NCBI GenBank assembly: GCA_001797905.1
Contig: MGQS01000008.1
Location: 10,937 to 18,781, forward strand
Direction of reading: 5' to 3'
Length of the DNA: 7,845 nt
DNA from: Deltaproteobacteria bacterium RBG_16_54_11
GTDB taxonomy: Bacteria > Desulfobacterota > B13-G15 > RBG-16-54-18
A program made the position numbers and the translations under genes. Positions 1-7,810 of this stretch are shown one piece after another. Positions within the stretch are counted from its first letter, which is position 1. Each line of letters starts with the position of its first letter. The notes below the pieces were generated by a model, which made no database searches, was not told where the DNA came from, and was given only the letters and a program-made list of their open reading frames with translations.

Positions 1-774
1 ATCCTCGGCTTTCATATCAGAAAGGGCGGTAATCGTGGGCTGGAGCTGAGGAAGCTCGCCGGGTACACTAATATCCCTCCAGCCGTCTTAACGGCGACTA
101 TGAATGAGCTCCTCTCGCGAAAAAGGGTAATAAAATTTGACCGGGAGGCCGAACGAATCATCGAGGGGGAACTCTATAATCACCTCAAGGAGGAGCTGGT
201 CAATGCCCTGGAGAAGTACCATATCGAAAATCCCCTCAAACCGGGCATGCCCAAAGAGGAACTCAAATCCAAACTCCCCTCGGAGGTGGATGGTAAACTC
301 TTCAACACCCTCTTGTCAGACCTTACGGGAAGCGAAGCCGTTGTCCCGGAAAAAGACAAGGTACGGCTGGCAGGCCATCACATCGCCCTCAAAGGGGAAC
401 AACGGGCGTTGGAGCAAGAGATCGAGGGGATCATGCGCCGCAGCGGCCTCACCCCTCCTTCGACAAAGGAGTTGGGCGAACAACTCAGAACCGGTGAAAA
501 AGAGGTTCAGGAGATACTCTCCTTGCTGGCCAATGAGGGGAGGGTGGTCAAACTGAAAGAGGGGGTGTACTTCCATCAAGAGCCCTTGCATGAGCTCAGG
601 GGGCAGCTCATAGCCTTGCTCAAGGAGAAGGGAAAGATATCCACCCAAGACTTCAAGTCCCTCACCCATGCCTCCAGGAAGTACACTATACCGCTGGCAG
701 AGTACTTCGACGCCATCAAGGTTACCGTTCGGGTGGGTGATGACAGGGTCCTGAGGGGGGATGGGAAAGAATAA
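1..774 (+). CDS. selB: Selenocysteine-specific elongation factor SelB, C-terminal part (5' end outside window)
   Basis: The frame is open from base 1 and gives 257 residues before TAA at 772-774; the GTPase domains lie upstream of the window. What is visible looks like the SelB C-terminal array of winged-helix domains: the end of one (about residues 1-45, GLELRKLAGYTNIP), a second beginning at NPLKPGMPKEEL (about 79-130), a third (about 138-195, PSTKELGEQL to GVYFH) and the last (about 200-255) with the conserved SRKYTIPLAEYFD and TVRVGDDRVLRG. In the family these domains bind the SECIS hairpin of selenoprotein mRNAs, while the N-terminal EF-Tu-like part carries Sec-tRNA to the ribosome. Its presence implies that the organism makes selenoproteins; no tRNA-Sec or SelA gene lies in the window. 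An ATG at 100 is internal and not the start. The gene converges with argJ. The family call is firm from the C-terminal motif. Confidence 0.93.
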   Translation: MLGFHIRKGGNRGLELRKLAGYTNIPPAVLTATMNELLSRKRVIKFDREAERIIEGELYNHLKEELVNALEKYHIENPLKPGMPKEELKSKLPSEVDGKLFNTLLSDLTGSEAVVPEKDKVRLAGHHIALKGEQRALEQEIEGIMRRSGLTPPSTKELGEQLRTGEKEVQEILSLLANEGRVVKLKEGVYFHQEPLHELRGQLIALLKEKGKISTQDFKSLTHASRKYTIPLAEYFDAIKVTVRVGDDRVLRGDGKE

Positions 775-857
775 TCTGCCCCGTGTCGCTTTTCCCGCTT
801 CGGGATCCCGACATTCTTATTTCTATAATGGAGAGCGGGAGCGACACAGAGCGGGAC
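775..857. repeat. Inverted-repeat mosaic between convergent selB and argJ
   Basis: This 83-bp gap holds GTGTCGCT-TTT-CCCGCT (783-799), which pairs perfectly with AGCGGGAGCGACAC (834-847) apart from the TTT bulge. The 34-nt loop contains the palindrome TCGGGATCCCGA (800-811). TCCCG-CTT-CGGGA (793-805) could form a competing small hairpin, and AGAGCGGGA occurs twice (832-840 and 848-856). The position between two gene ends suggests a shared transcription stop or mRNA 3' end, but there is no T-run on either strand, so it is not a canonical intrinsic terminator. Confidence 0.5.
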
Positions 858-2046
858 TTAGGTTCGGTATGAGGCGTTTATCCTGACGTAGTCGGTGGAG
901 AGATCGGTTGTAAGGATAGATGCCTCGGCACTGCCCGCATGCAGATCGATAGTAACCGTGAACTCCTCTTGTTGTAACACCCTTCGCTGCTGTGCCTCGC
1001 CGGCACCCGGGGCATGGACCCCATGCTCTACAACCATAATATCATCAAAAAAAATAGATACCTTCCGGGGATCAAAGGCGATTCCTGCGGCTCCCATAGC
1101 CGCCATGATCCTGCCCCAGTTGGGATCTTGGCCGAAAAAGGCGGTCTTCACCAGGGGGGAATGGGCGACCCTGAAGGCCAGCCGCTCGGCCGCCCTGCTG
1201 TTTTTGCCGCCCCGCACGCAGATCTTCACCACCTTTGTTCTGCCTTCCCCGTCCCTGACAATGGCCAGCGCCAAGTGATCCATAACCTTGAACAGGGCCT
1301 CTTGGAAGGGGCGAAATCGTCTGTCCTGAGCATGCAAGGCCCTCTTACTCGCCTCACCATTGGCCATCAGCAGGAGCATGTCGTTGGTGCTGGTATCCCC
1401 ATCGATGGTGATCCTGTGGAAGGTGGAGCGGGCCCCCTCGTGCAGAAGGTCGGCCAATACCTTTGCTTCTATCTGCGCGTCGGTCAGGAGAAAGGCCAAC
1501 ATGGTGGCAAGCTGCGGACGAATCATCCCGGCCCCCTTGGCCATACCGAGGATGGTGATCTCGTCACCATCAACCGCCACCTTCTCGGTTATTATCTTGG
1601 GGCGGGTATCGGTCGTCATGATGGCCTCGGCGGCGTCCGGAAATCCCAGGGGGGAGAGCCGGGCAACCAAGGATGGGATGCCCTGCTCGATCCGCTCCAT
1701 GGGCAGGGGGTGGCCGATCACCCCGGTAGATGAGACCAGAACGTGCTGAGGGGGGAGGTGAAGGGCACCCGCTGTCAAGTGCGCCATGGCCTCGGCGTCC
1801 TGGAGGCCCTGCTCGCCGGTGCAGGCATTGGCGTTGCCGCTGTTGACGATCAATGCTTGACAGATACCCCGGCGCACCTTCCGCCTGGTAGCAAGGACGG
1901 GCGCGGCCTTGACCCTATTGGTGGTAAAAAGACCCGCTACCGTTGCCGGGGCTTGCGAATAAATGAGGGCCAGATCCTTGGCCCCCTCTGTCGCCTTTAT
2001 GCCGCAGGCGATGCCCGCTGCCTGAAAACCCTTCGGTCCCAGTCTG

Positions 2047-2057
<11 letters not shown>
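858..2057 (-). CDS. argJ: Bifunctional ornithine acetyltransferase / N-acetylglutamate synthase ArgJ
   Basis: The product has 399 residues, the usual ArgJ length. In arginine synthesis ArgJ moves the acetyl group from N-acetylornithine to glutamate (cyclic pathway); bifunctional members also use acetyl-CoA. Visible signatures: PKGFQAAGIACGIK (8-21), FTTNRVKAAPV (44-54), NSGNANACTG (72-81), SSTGVIG (109-115), the self-cleavage region KGAGMIRPQLATML (174-187) with the A184-T185 bond and T185 as expected nucleophile, DGDTSTND (219-226), DPNWGRI (311-317) and the C-terminal DYVRINASYRT. The frame runs open upstream to 2396, but that part lies over secA codons and lacks ArgJ features; GTG at 2057 puts the conserved PKGF at the usual distance from the N-terminus. 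It overlaps the secA stop by 11 bp and has no close strong Shine-Dalgarno, so coupling to secA translation is likely. Whether it is mono- or bifunctional cannot be read reliably from sequence. Odd point: R273 stands where GEGATK is usual. Confidence 0.95.
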
Positions 2058-4599
<2,542 letters not shown>

Positions 4600-4627
4600 T
4601 GCGACCTTCTTCCGCACAACTGCCCTG

Positions 4628-4643
4628 GAGGGGCAATCCCCTC
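4628..4643 (-). other. Small hairpin in the 5' region of secA
   Basis: GAGGGG and CCCCTC form a perfect 6-bp stem around a 4-nt loop, about 28 nt upstream of the secA ATG and outside its Shine-Dalgarno. The AT-rich stretch further upstream (about 4650-4700) contains TTATAC-like matches on the minus strand that could be a weak internal promoter, but no convincing -35 box. There is no SecM-like upstream gene; the preceding gene is the peptidase. Function unknown. Confidence 0.3.
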
Positions 4644-4704
4644 TCGAAGGACAGTTTAGTGTATAAGATTATTCTAACGCTAAAACGGAAAAAAAGGAAG
4701 GACC

Positions 4705-5583
4705 TTAGTTCAAGATATAGTTCATCGGGCTCATGGAGACGTCGTTTAACCTGACTTCGTAGTGTACGTGGGGTCCGGTAGCCCTGCCGGAGCTGCCCAT
4801 GGCGGCAATTCGCTCACCCCTCCTGACACTGTGCCCAACCGTTACGTATGCCTTGGAGAGATGGCCATAGATGGTCTTGATGCCGTACCCATGGTTGATT
4901 TCCACCGTTAAGCCGTAGCCGACGCTATTGGCAACACGGGAAACGATCCCATCGGCGGGTGCAACAATGGGTGTCCCTAATCTGTTGGCGATATCGAGAC
5001 CATCGTGAAACTGCCGCAACCCGGTAAAGGGGTCAATACGATATCCGAAGCCCGAGGTCAGCCACCCTCGGACAGGCCAGATAGCGGGGGTGGATGACAA
5101 TTGTCTCTTCTTGCCCTCTAAGAAGGAGTACAGCTCTTGAAAGCTCTTTTCCCGGAATTCCGCTTCCGTACTGAGACGGTCTAGTTCCGTCTTCATCCTC
5201 CGGGTATCTGCCTCTACCCCCTGCAACGGCTCACGAGAGGGGGGGGTAATTCCTCCCACCGCGAGAAAGGAGCCGGTCTCTTGCGCATTCTCGAGATTGG
5301 CGATGATGCGCAGTTTGACGTCGAACTCCTTCAACCGCTGAACCTGTTGTTGAAATTCTTCTACCTTGTTGTTTAAAGAAGCGATGTGCGTTGTCTCCTT
5401 TTCCAGCCGGGCCATTTGAAAACTCTGGGAGATGTAGTTTATGGTAATAAACGGGAAAGATACGAGAATGGCAAGAACGACCCCTAAGAGGATTTTGGCA
5501 TTCCGCTCGGTAAGTTTGATCTTGAAAGGCTTAAAAGGCCCGGATCGGAATATCCATATCGTACAAGTTCCTTCCTTTTTCAT
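4705..5583 (-). CDS. Membrane-anchored M23 (LytM-type) envelope peptidase
   Basis: The product has 292 residues. The N-terminus is cytosolic and basic, followed by one hydrophobic segment (about 30-50, ILLGVVLAILVSFPFITINY) that acts as signal anchor. A predicted coiled coil follows (about 55-95 and 122-160, with repeated heptad-like KVEEFQQQVQRLKEF). The C-terminal domain from about 169 is M23: SGFGYRIDPFTG (177-188), zinc ligands H193 and D197 in HDGLD, H241 in YGHLS, and HVH (272-274) giving catalytic H272 and zinc ligand H274. All expected residues are present, so it is probably an active peptidoglycan endopeptidase in the periplasm, although coiled-coil M23 proteins can also be structural or activators. 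ATG at 5583 follows a GGGGGAG Shine-Dalgarno; an in-frame TTG at 5601 would place that site inside the gene. It is the first gene of the operon with secA and argJ. Confidence 0.92.
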   Translation of the reverse strand: MKKEGTCTIWIFRSGPFKPFKIKLTERNAKILLGVVLAILVSFPFITINYISQSFQMARLEKETTHIASLNNKVEEFQQQVQRLKEFDVKLRIIANLENAQETGSFLAVGGITPPSREPLQGVEADTRRMKTELDRLSTEAEFREKSFQELYSFLEGKKRQLSSTPAIWPVRGWLTSGFGYRIDPFTGLRQFHDGLDIANRLGTPIVAPADGIVSRVANSVGYGLTVEINHGYGIKTIYGHLSKAYVTVGHSVRRGERIAAMGSSGRATGPHVHYEVRLNDVSMSPMNYILN

Positions 5584-5645
5584 AGTCCACTCCCCCTCCA
5601 AAACGGTTTGACGGTTCCCTTAAATCATCACGGCGACAAAAAGAT

Positions 5646-5674
5646 CTTATACTAAATAATTAAACGATTGTCAA
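5646..5674 (-). promoter_or_regulatory. Sigma70-type promoter of the M23-secA-argJ operon
   Basis: On the minus strand TTGACA (5669-5674) is separated by exactly 17 bp from TATAAG (5646-5651). The -35 is a perfect consensus and the -10 matches five of six. The predicted transcript would start near 5639, giving a leader of about 55 nt before the peptidase ATG. The spacer is AT-rich. It is the only strong promoter seen for the three-gene operon. Confidence 0.8.
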
Positions 5675-5974
5675 CACCTTTTAATGATTAGAAATTTGTT
5701 TTTGGGGGCATGTCCGGGGGCTGCCAGCCGGGGGCCTATCCATCCCATTTTTTGTGCTTGCATGATGATATGATCCCTCATGAACGATATCTATATTTTC
5801 ACCGGCAGCAAAACTGTTGATATATGATCCCTTCCATGGTACTAATAGATGGTCAGCGCGTCTATTACGATGATTTTTCACATATTCGCGCCGGAGGGGA
5901 AAAGCAGGAAAAGGCCTTTTCAGGGGCGGAGGTGTTGGTTTATTGTCCTCTTTGCTCAGGAGGGAGGGATCTGC
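5675..5974. other. Intergenic region between the divergent M23 operon and pncA
   Basis: About 300 bp with no supported gene. It holds three GGGGGC runs within 32 bp (5704-5709, 5716-5721, 5730-5735), the inverted repeat GGCTG-C-CAGCC in the same stretch, and a near-repeated element TGATATGATCCCT (5766-5778) and TGATATATGATCCCT (5818-5832). The second copy includes TATGAT (5823-5828), a possible -10 box for pncA, but no good -35 lies 16-18 bp upstream, so the pncA promoter is not settled. Short open frames here lack a Shine-Dalgarno and family resemblance. Confidence 0.5.
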
Positions 5975-6619
5975 ATGGGAGAAAAAACAGGGATCATTGT
6001 GGTAGATCTCCAGGGTGATTTTACTGAGTGGAGAGCGGGCTCCCTTGCCGTTCCCGGCTCGGGTGGTGATTTTATCAAAAAAGTGGGAGAGGCAACAGCC
6101 ATAGTGCATACATCAGGGCTTCCTGTCCTCGGCTCCCAAGACTGGCATCCGGCAGATCACATATCCTTCTATACCAGCCACCCCGGCAAGAAACCCTTTG
6201 AGGCCATCGAGATTGACGGAAGGCGTCAGGTCCTCTGGCCCCCTCATTGTGTGCAAGGAACCGAAAACGCCAGGATAGTGGTTGACAATAACCTGTTCCT
6301 GGCCATCGTTCAGAAGGGAAGGGATAGACGCTACGACAGCTATTCGGCTTTTCAGGACGATGGGGGGCACAAGACGGAGATGGAGCCCATTCTGAGGCGC
6401 ACGGGGATAGAAAAGGTCGTGCTCTACGGGATCGCGACCGACTACTGTGTAAGGGCCACCGTTGTCGATGCACTGCGAGCGGGCTTTCAGGTGATCGTAA
6501 TCGAGGAATTGTGTCGAGGAGTCGCCCCGGACACCTCGCGCGCGGCCTTGGAGGAAATGAAGGAGGGTGGGGCAAGCATCTTGCAAAAATTCGATATCGA
6601 CAGGATCAAAGGCCTATAG
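5975..6619 (+). CDS. pncA: Nicotinamidase (isochorismatase-fold amidohydrolase)
   Basis: The product has 214 residues, close to the length of E. coli PncA. Nicotinamidase hydrolyses nicotinamide to nicotinate and ammonia, the first step of NAD salvage through nicotinate phosphoribosyltransferase; it is cytosolic. The catalytic triad is visible: D11 (VVDLQGDF), K114 (VQKG) and C158 (GIATDYCVRATVVDA). The metal site is D56, H58 and H62 in SQDWHPADHISF. WPPHCVQGT (89-96) and DSYSAFQDDGG (121-131) are nicotinamidase signatures not shared by generic isochorismatases, and GIATDYCV carries the usual cis-peptide region. ATG at 5975 was chosen because AGGAGGGAGGGA lies just upstream and the conserved domain starts at once; the frame stays open back to 5849 without family similarity. 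It appears monocistronic and converges with the cold-shock gene. Related pyrazinamidase activity is expected but not shown. Confidence 0.93.
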   Translation: MGEKTGIIVVDLQGDFTEWRAGSLAVPGSGGDFIKKVGEATAIVHTSGLPVLGSQDWHPADHISFYTSHPGKKPFEAIEIDGRRQVLWPPHCVQGTENARIVVDNNLFLAIVQKGRDRRYDSYSAFQDDGGHKTEMEPILRRTGIEKVVLYGIATDYCVRATVVDALRAGFQVIVIEELCRGVAPDTSRAALEEMKEGGASILQKFDIDRIKGL

Positions 6620-6683
6620 GTCTTCTTGGCAAATCGCTCGTCTCGCCCCCTTCCTGCTCAGTCAATGCAATGCTCATGACAAT

Positions 6684-6714
6684 AAAAAAGGGGACCCTCG
6701 GGGAGGGTCCCCTT
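6684..6714 (-). terminator. Intrinsic terminator of the cold-shock gene, possibly bidirectional
   Basis: AAGGGGACCCT (6688-6698) pairs perfectly with AGGGTCCCCTT (6704-6714) around a 5-nt loop, an 11-bp stem. On the minus strand the stem is followed by six T (6689-6684), starting 17 nt after the cold-shock stop codon; this is a textbook intrinsic terminator. On the plus strand only two T follow the stem, so it would stop pncA transcripts less well, although no other terminator for pncA is visible. Confidence 0.9.
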
Positions 6715-6730
6715 GAAGGACCGAAAGGGA

Positions 6731-6931
6731 TCAAACTAGAGATACCTTGGAGGCCTGGGGTCCTTTAGGCCCTTCCGTGATCTCGAACTCCACTTCTTGT
6801 CCTTCGTAAAGGGTCCTGAAACCTTCCCCCTCGATAGCCGAGTAGTGGACAAAGACATCATCCCCTTCATCTCTCTCGAGGAATCCGTACCCTTTCTTGT
6901 CGTTAAACCATTTTACCCGTCCTTTAGGCAT
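6731..6931 (-). CDS. csp: Cold-shock domain protein (CspA family)
   Basis: The product has 66 residues, the normal size of a single cold-shock domain. It is a small cytosolic OB-fold protein that binds single-stranded RNA and DNA and melts RNA secondary structure. Visible motifs: KGRVKWFNDKKGYGF, with RNP1 KGYGFLER (13-20), RNP2 VFVHYSAI (26-33), LYEGQEVEFEITEGPKGPQA and the C-terminal SKVSLV. Y15 and L18 in RNP1 replace the commoner F and I, which is conservative. ATG at 6931 was chosen because AAGGAGGA lies 9-16 nt upstream and MPKGRVKWF is the usual N-terminus; an in-frame TTG at 6955 lies upstream of that site. It has its own promoter, a long leader and a terminator, so it is monocistronic. 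Whether it is induced by cold or constitutive cannot be told from the protein. Confidence 0.95.
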   Translation of the reverse strand: MPKGRVKWFNDKKGYGFLERDEGDDVFVHYSAIEGEGFRTLYEGQEVEFEITEGPKGPQASKVSLV

Positions 6932-7095
6932 ACCTATTGCTCCTCCTTCAAACAAGAAATTGAAATCTCTGAGGTTCTGCCCAGCGCAGCCCTCTCTTTG
7001 ATACGTAAGATCCCTTGGGAGCGAAAAAAAACCTTTGCAGGACCCCCCTTAAGGCCTTTTTCCGCCCTCCCTCAATAGATCTCCCGGTACCAAAC
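6932..7095 (-). promoter_or_regulatory. Long 5' leader of the cold-shock gene
   Basis: From the predicted start site near 7095 to the ATG there are about 164 nt without a supported gene, similar in length to the thermosensing leader of E. coli cspA (about 160 nt). It contains the palindromes AAGGCCTT and CCTTAAGG close together, an eight-T run on the minus strand (7024-7031) and the Shine-Dalgarno AAGGAGGA. I did not find a clear copy of the enterobacterial cold box. A cold-responsive leader is inferred from length and gene identity only. Confidence 0.5.
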
Positions 7096-7102
7096 GCCGC
7101 GG

Positions 7103-7131
7103 AGCATAACAGATAAAAGGGGGGTTGTCAA
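7103..7131 (-). promoter_or_regulatory. Sigma70-type promoter of the cold-shock gene
   Basis: On the minus strand TTGACA (7126-7131) is separated by 17 bp from TATGCT (7103-7108). The -35 is a perfect consensus and the -10 matches four of six. The discriminator after the -10 is GC-rich (CCGCGGC), a property often linked to growth-rate or stringent control. It faces away from the tRNA-tuf promoter, with 31 AT-rich bp between the two -35 boxes. Confidence 0.78.
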
Positions 7132-7162
7132 TAAAATAAAGCCAACAAACGAACAGAATATA

Positions 7163-7191
7163 TTGACACTGAGGGGATTTTTTGGTAGATT
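7163..7191 (+). promoter_or_regulatory. Promoter of the tRNA-tuf operon (P1)
   Basis: TTGACA (7163-7168), a 17-bp spacer, then TAGATT (7186-7191). The -35 is perfect and the -10 matches four of six. The upstream DNA is A/T-rich and could act as an UP element. Transcription would start near 7198, about 164 nt before the first tRNA. A palindrome, TTGCCGGCAA (7193-7202), overlaps the predicted start site and could be an operator or simply the initial transcribed sequence. Confidence 0.65.
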
Positions 7192-7216
7192 CTTGCCGGC
7201 AAAGGCAATTTTATAC

Positions 7217-7245
7217 TTGAAAAAAGGGGAAATATCGTTTAATAT
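7217..7245 (+). promoter_or_regulatory. Possible second promoter of the tRNA-tuf operon (P2)
   Basis: TTGAAA (7217-7222) with a 17-bp spacer to TAATAT (7240-7245) gives five of six and four of six matches. The -10 overlaps the imperfect palindrome GTTTAA-TAT-TTAAAC (7237-7251). Tandem promoters are common for stable RNA operons, but in AT-rich DNA such matches also arise by chance. Confidence 0.4.
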
Positions 7246-7272
7246 TTAAACTGATAGAAGAAAGAAGGGTAG

Positions 7273-7316
7273 GAAGGCCAAAAAGATGGGGAAAAATTCC
7301 TTTGAGGCCTTCTTTT
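7273..7316 (+). other. Leader hairpin with T-run upstream of the tRNAs
   Basis: GAAGGCC (7273-7279) pairs with GGCCTTC (7306-7312), followed by TTTT (7313-7316). The 26-nt loop is large, and the purine-rich upstream GAAAGAAGG could shift the pairing against CCTTCTTTTC. It resembles a weak attenuator or an RNA-processing signal in the tRNA leader. The long loop makes efficient termination doubtful. Confidence 0.35.
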
Positions 7317-7361
7317 CGTCGTTGATTTTTGGGTCATTTCGCGCTTTACTTGTAAAATTGT

Positions 7362-7437
7362 GCTGGTGTAGCTCAATCGGTAGAGCAGCTGATTTGTAAT
7401 CAGCAGGTTGCGGGTTCAAGTCCCATCACCAGCTCCA
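7362..7437 (+). tRNA. tRNA-Thr(TGT)
   Basis: 76 nt including an encoded CCA. The acceptor GCTGGTG pairs with CACCAGC; D-arm GCTC/GAGC; anticodon stem GCTGA/TCAGC with loop TTTGTAA and anticodon TGT at 7395-7397, reading ACA and, if modified, other threonine codons. The T-loop is TTCAAGT. The T-stem GCGGG/CCCAT has a C-A mismatch at its second pair and a G-T wobble at its first. It is the first gene of a Thr-Tyr-Gly-Thr-tuf cluster in the same order as E. coli thrU-tyrU-glyT-thrT-tufB. Confidence 0.96.
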
Positions 7438-7450
7438 TTTTTTGTCCAAA

Positions 7451-7535
7451 GGAGAGGTTCCCGAGCGGCCAAAGGGGGCAGACTGTAAATCTGTTGGCGT
7501 AGCCTTCGGAGGTTCGAATCCTCCCCTCTCCACCA
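7451..7535 (+). tRNA. tRNA-Tyr(GTA)
   Basis: 85 nt, a class II tRNA with a long variable arm (GGC-GTA-GCC stem-loop) and an encoded CCA. The acceptor GGAGAGG pairs with CCTCTCC; anticodon stem GCAGA/TCTGT with loop CTGTAAA and anticodon GTA; T-arm GGAGG-TTCGAAT-CCTCC. The discriminator is A, as expected for bacterial tRNA-Tyr. It lies 13 nt after tRNA-Thr(TGT), consistent with processing from one transcript. Confidence 0.97.
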
Positions 7536-7553
7536 GCCTGCGAGGAATGGAGG

Positions 7554-7630
7554 GCGGGAATAGCTCAGATGGCTAGAGCGTCAGCCTTCCAAGCTGAGGG
7601 TCGCGGGTTCGAATCCCGTTTCCCGCTCCA
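7554..7630 (+). tRNA. tRNA-Gly(TCC)
   Basis: 77 nt with an encoded CCA. The acceptor GCGGGAA pairs with TTCCCGC; anticodon stem TCAGC/GCTGA with loop CTTCCAA and anticodon TCC at 7588-7590, reading GGA and GGG; T-arm CGCGGG-TTCGAAT-CCCG. The discriminator is T, as usual for bacterial tRNA-Gly. It lies 18 nt after tRNA-Tyr. A longer spacer of 63 nt (7631-7693) follows, in which I see no hairpin, promoter or gene. Confidence 0.97.
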
Positions 7631-7693
7631 ACAAGCGGCAAAGCAGATTGTGCGAATCAGAAATTAAGCTCGCTCCAGATTGAGACGTTTTGG

Positions 7694-7768
7694 GCCCACG
7701 TAGCTCAGGGGTGGAGCGCTTCCTTGGTAAGGAAGAGGTCATCGGTTCAATCCCGATCGTGGGCTCCA
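7694..7768 (+). tRNA. tRNA-Thr(GGT)
   Basis: 75 nt with an encoded CCA. The acceptor GCCCACG pairs with CGTGGGC; D-arm GCTC/GAGC with a 7-nt loop; anticodon stem CTTCC/GGAAG with loop TTGGTAA and anticodon GGT at 7726-7728, reading ACC and ACT; T-arm ATCGG-TTCAATC-CCGAT. With tRNA-Thr(TGT) it gives two threonine isoacceptors in one operon. It ends 42 nt before tuf, with no terminator between. Confidence 0.97.
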
Positions 7769-7810
7769 GAGAAAAACGTTGTACCGTTACTACACGAAGG
7801 AGGTTCTCTG

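Noticed and set aside
824..829. TATAAT in the selB-argJ gap as a promoter
   Set aside because: No -35 box at proper spacing, and it points into the 3' end of argJ; it lies in the loop of the inverted repeat.
1014..1733. Plus-strand open frame opposite argJ (239 residues)
   Set aside because: It mirrors argJ codons, has no Shine-Dalgarno and no family resemblance.
5824..6018. 64-residue plus-strand frame before pncA (starts MIPSMVLIDGQ)
   Set aside because: There is no Shine-Dalgarno at either ATG, it overlaps the pncA start by 44 bp in another frame, and I recognise no family. A leader peptide is not excluded but not supported.
5681..6109. 142-residue minus-strand frame across the intergenic region and pncA 5' end
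   Set aside because: It overlaps pncA antisense and includes the region of G-runs; composition is low-similarity and there is no start signal.
6797..7078. 93-residue plus-strand frame opposite the cold-shock gene
   Set aside because: It mirrors the cold-shock codons and leader and has no Shine-Dalgarno or family resemblance.
7353..7358. TAAAAT as a -10 box just before tRNA-Thr(TGT)
   Set aside because: It would start transcription inside the tRNA, and the nearest -35-like TTGATT is 25 bp away.
7362..7768. tRNA cluster as an integration site
   Set aside because: All four tRNAs are complete with CCA, in a conserved order and followed by tuf; no integrase or duplicated tRNA end is visible.
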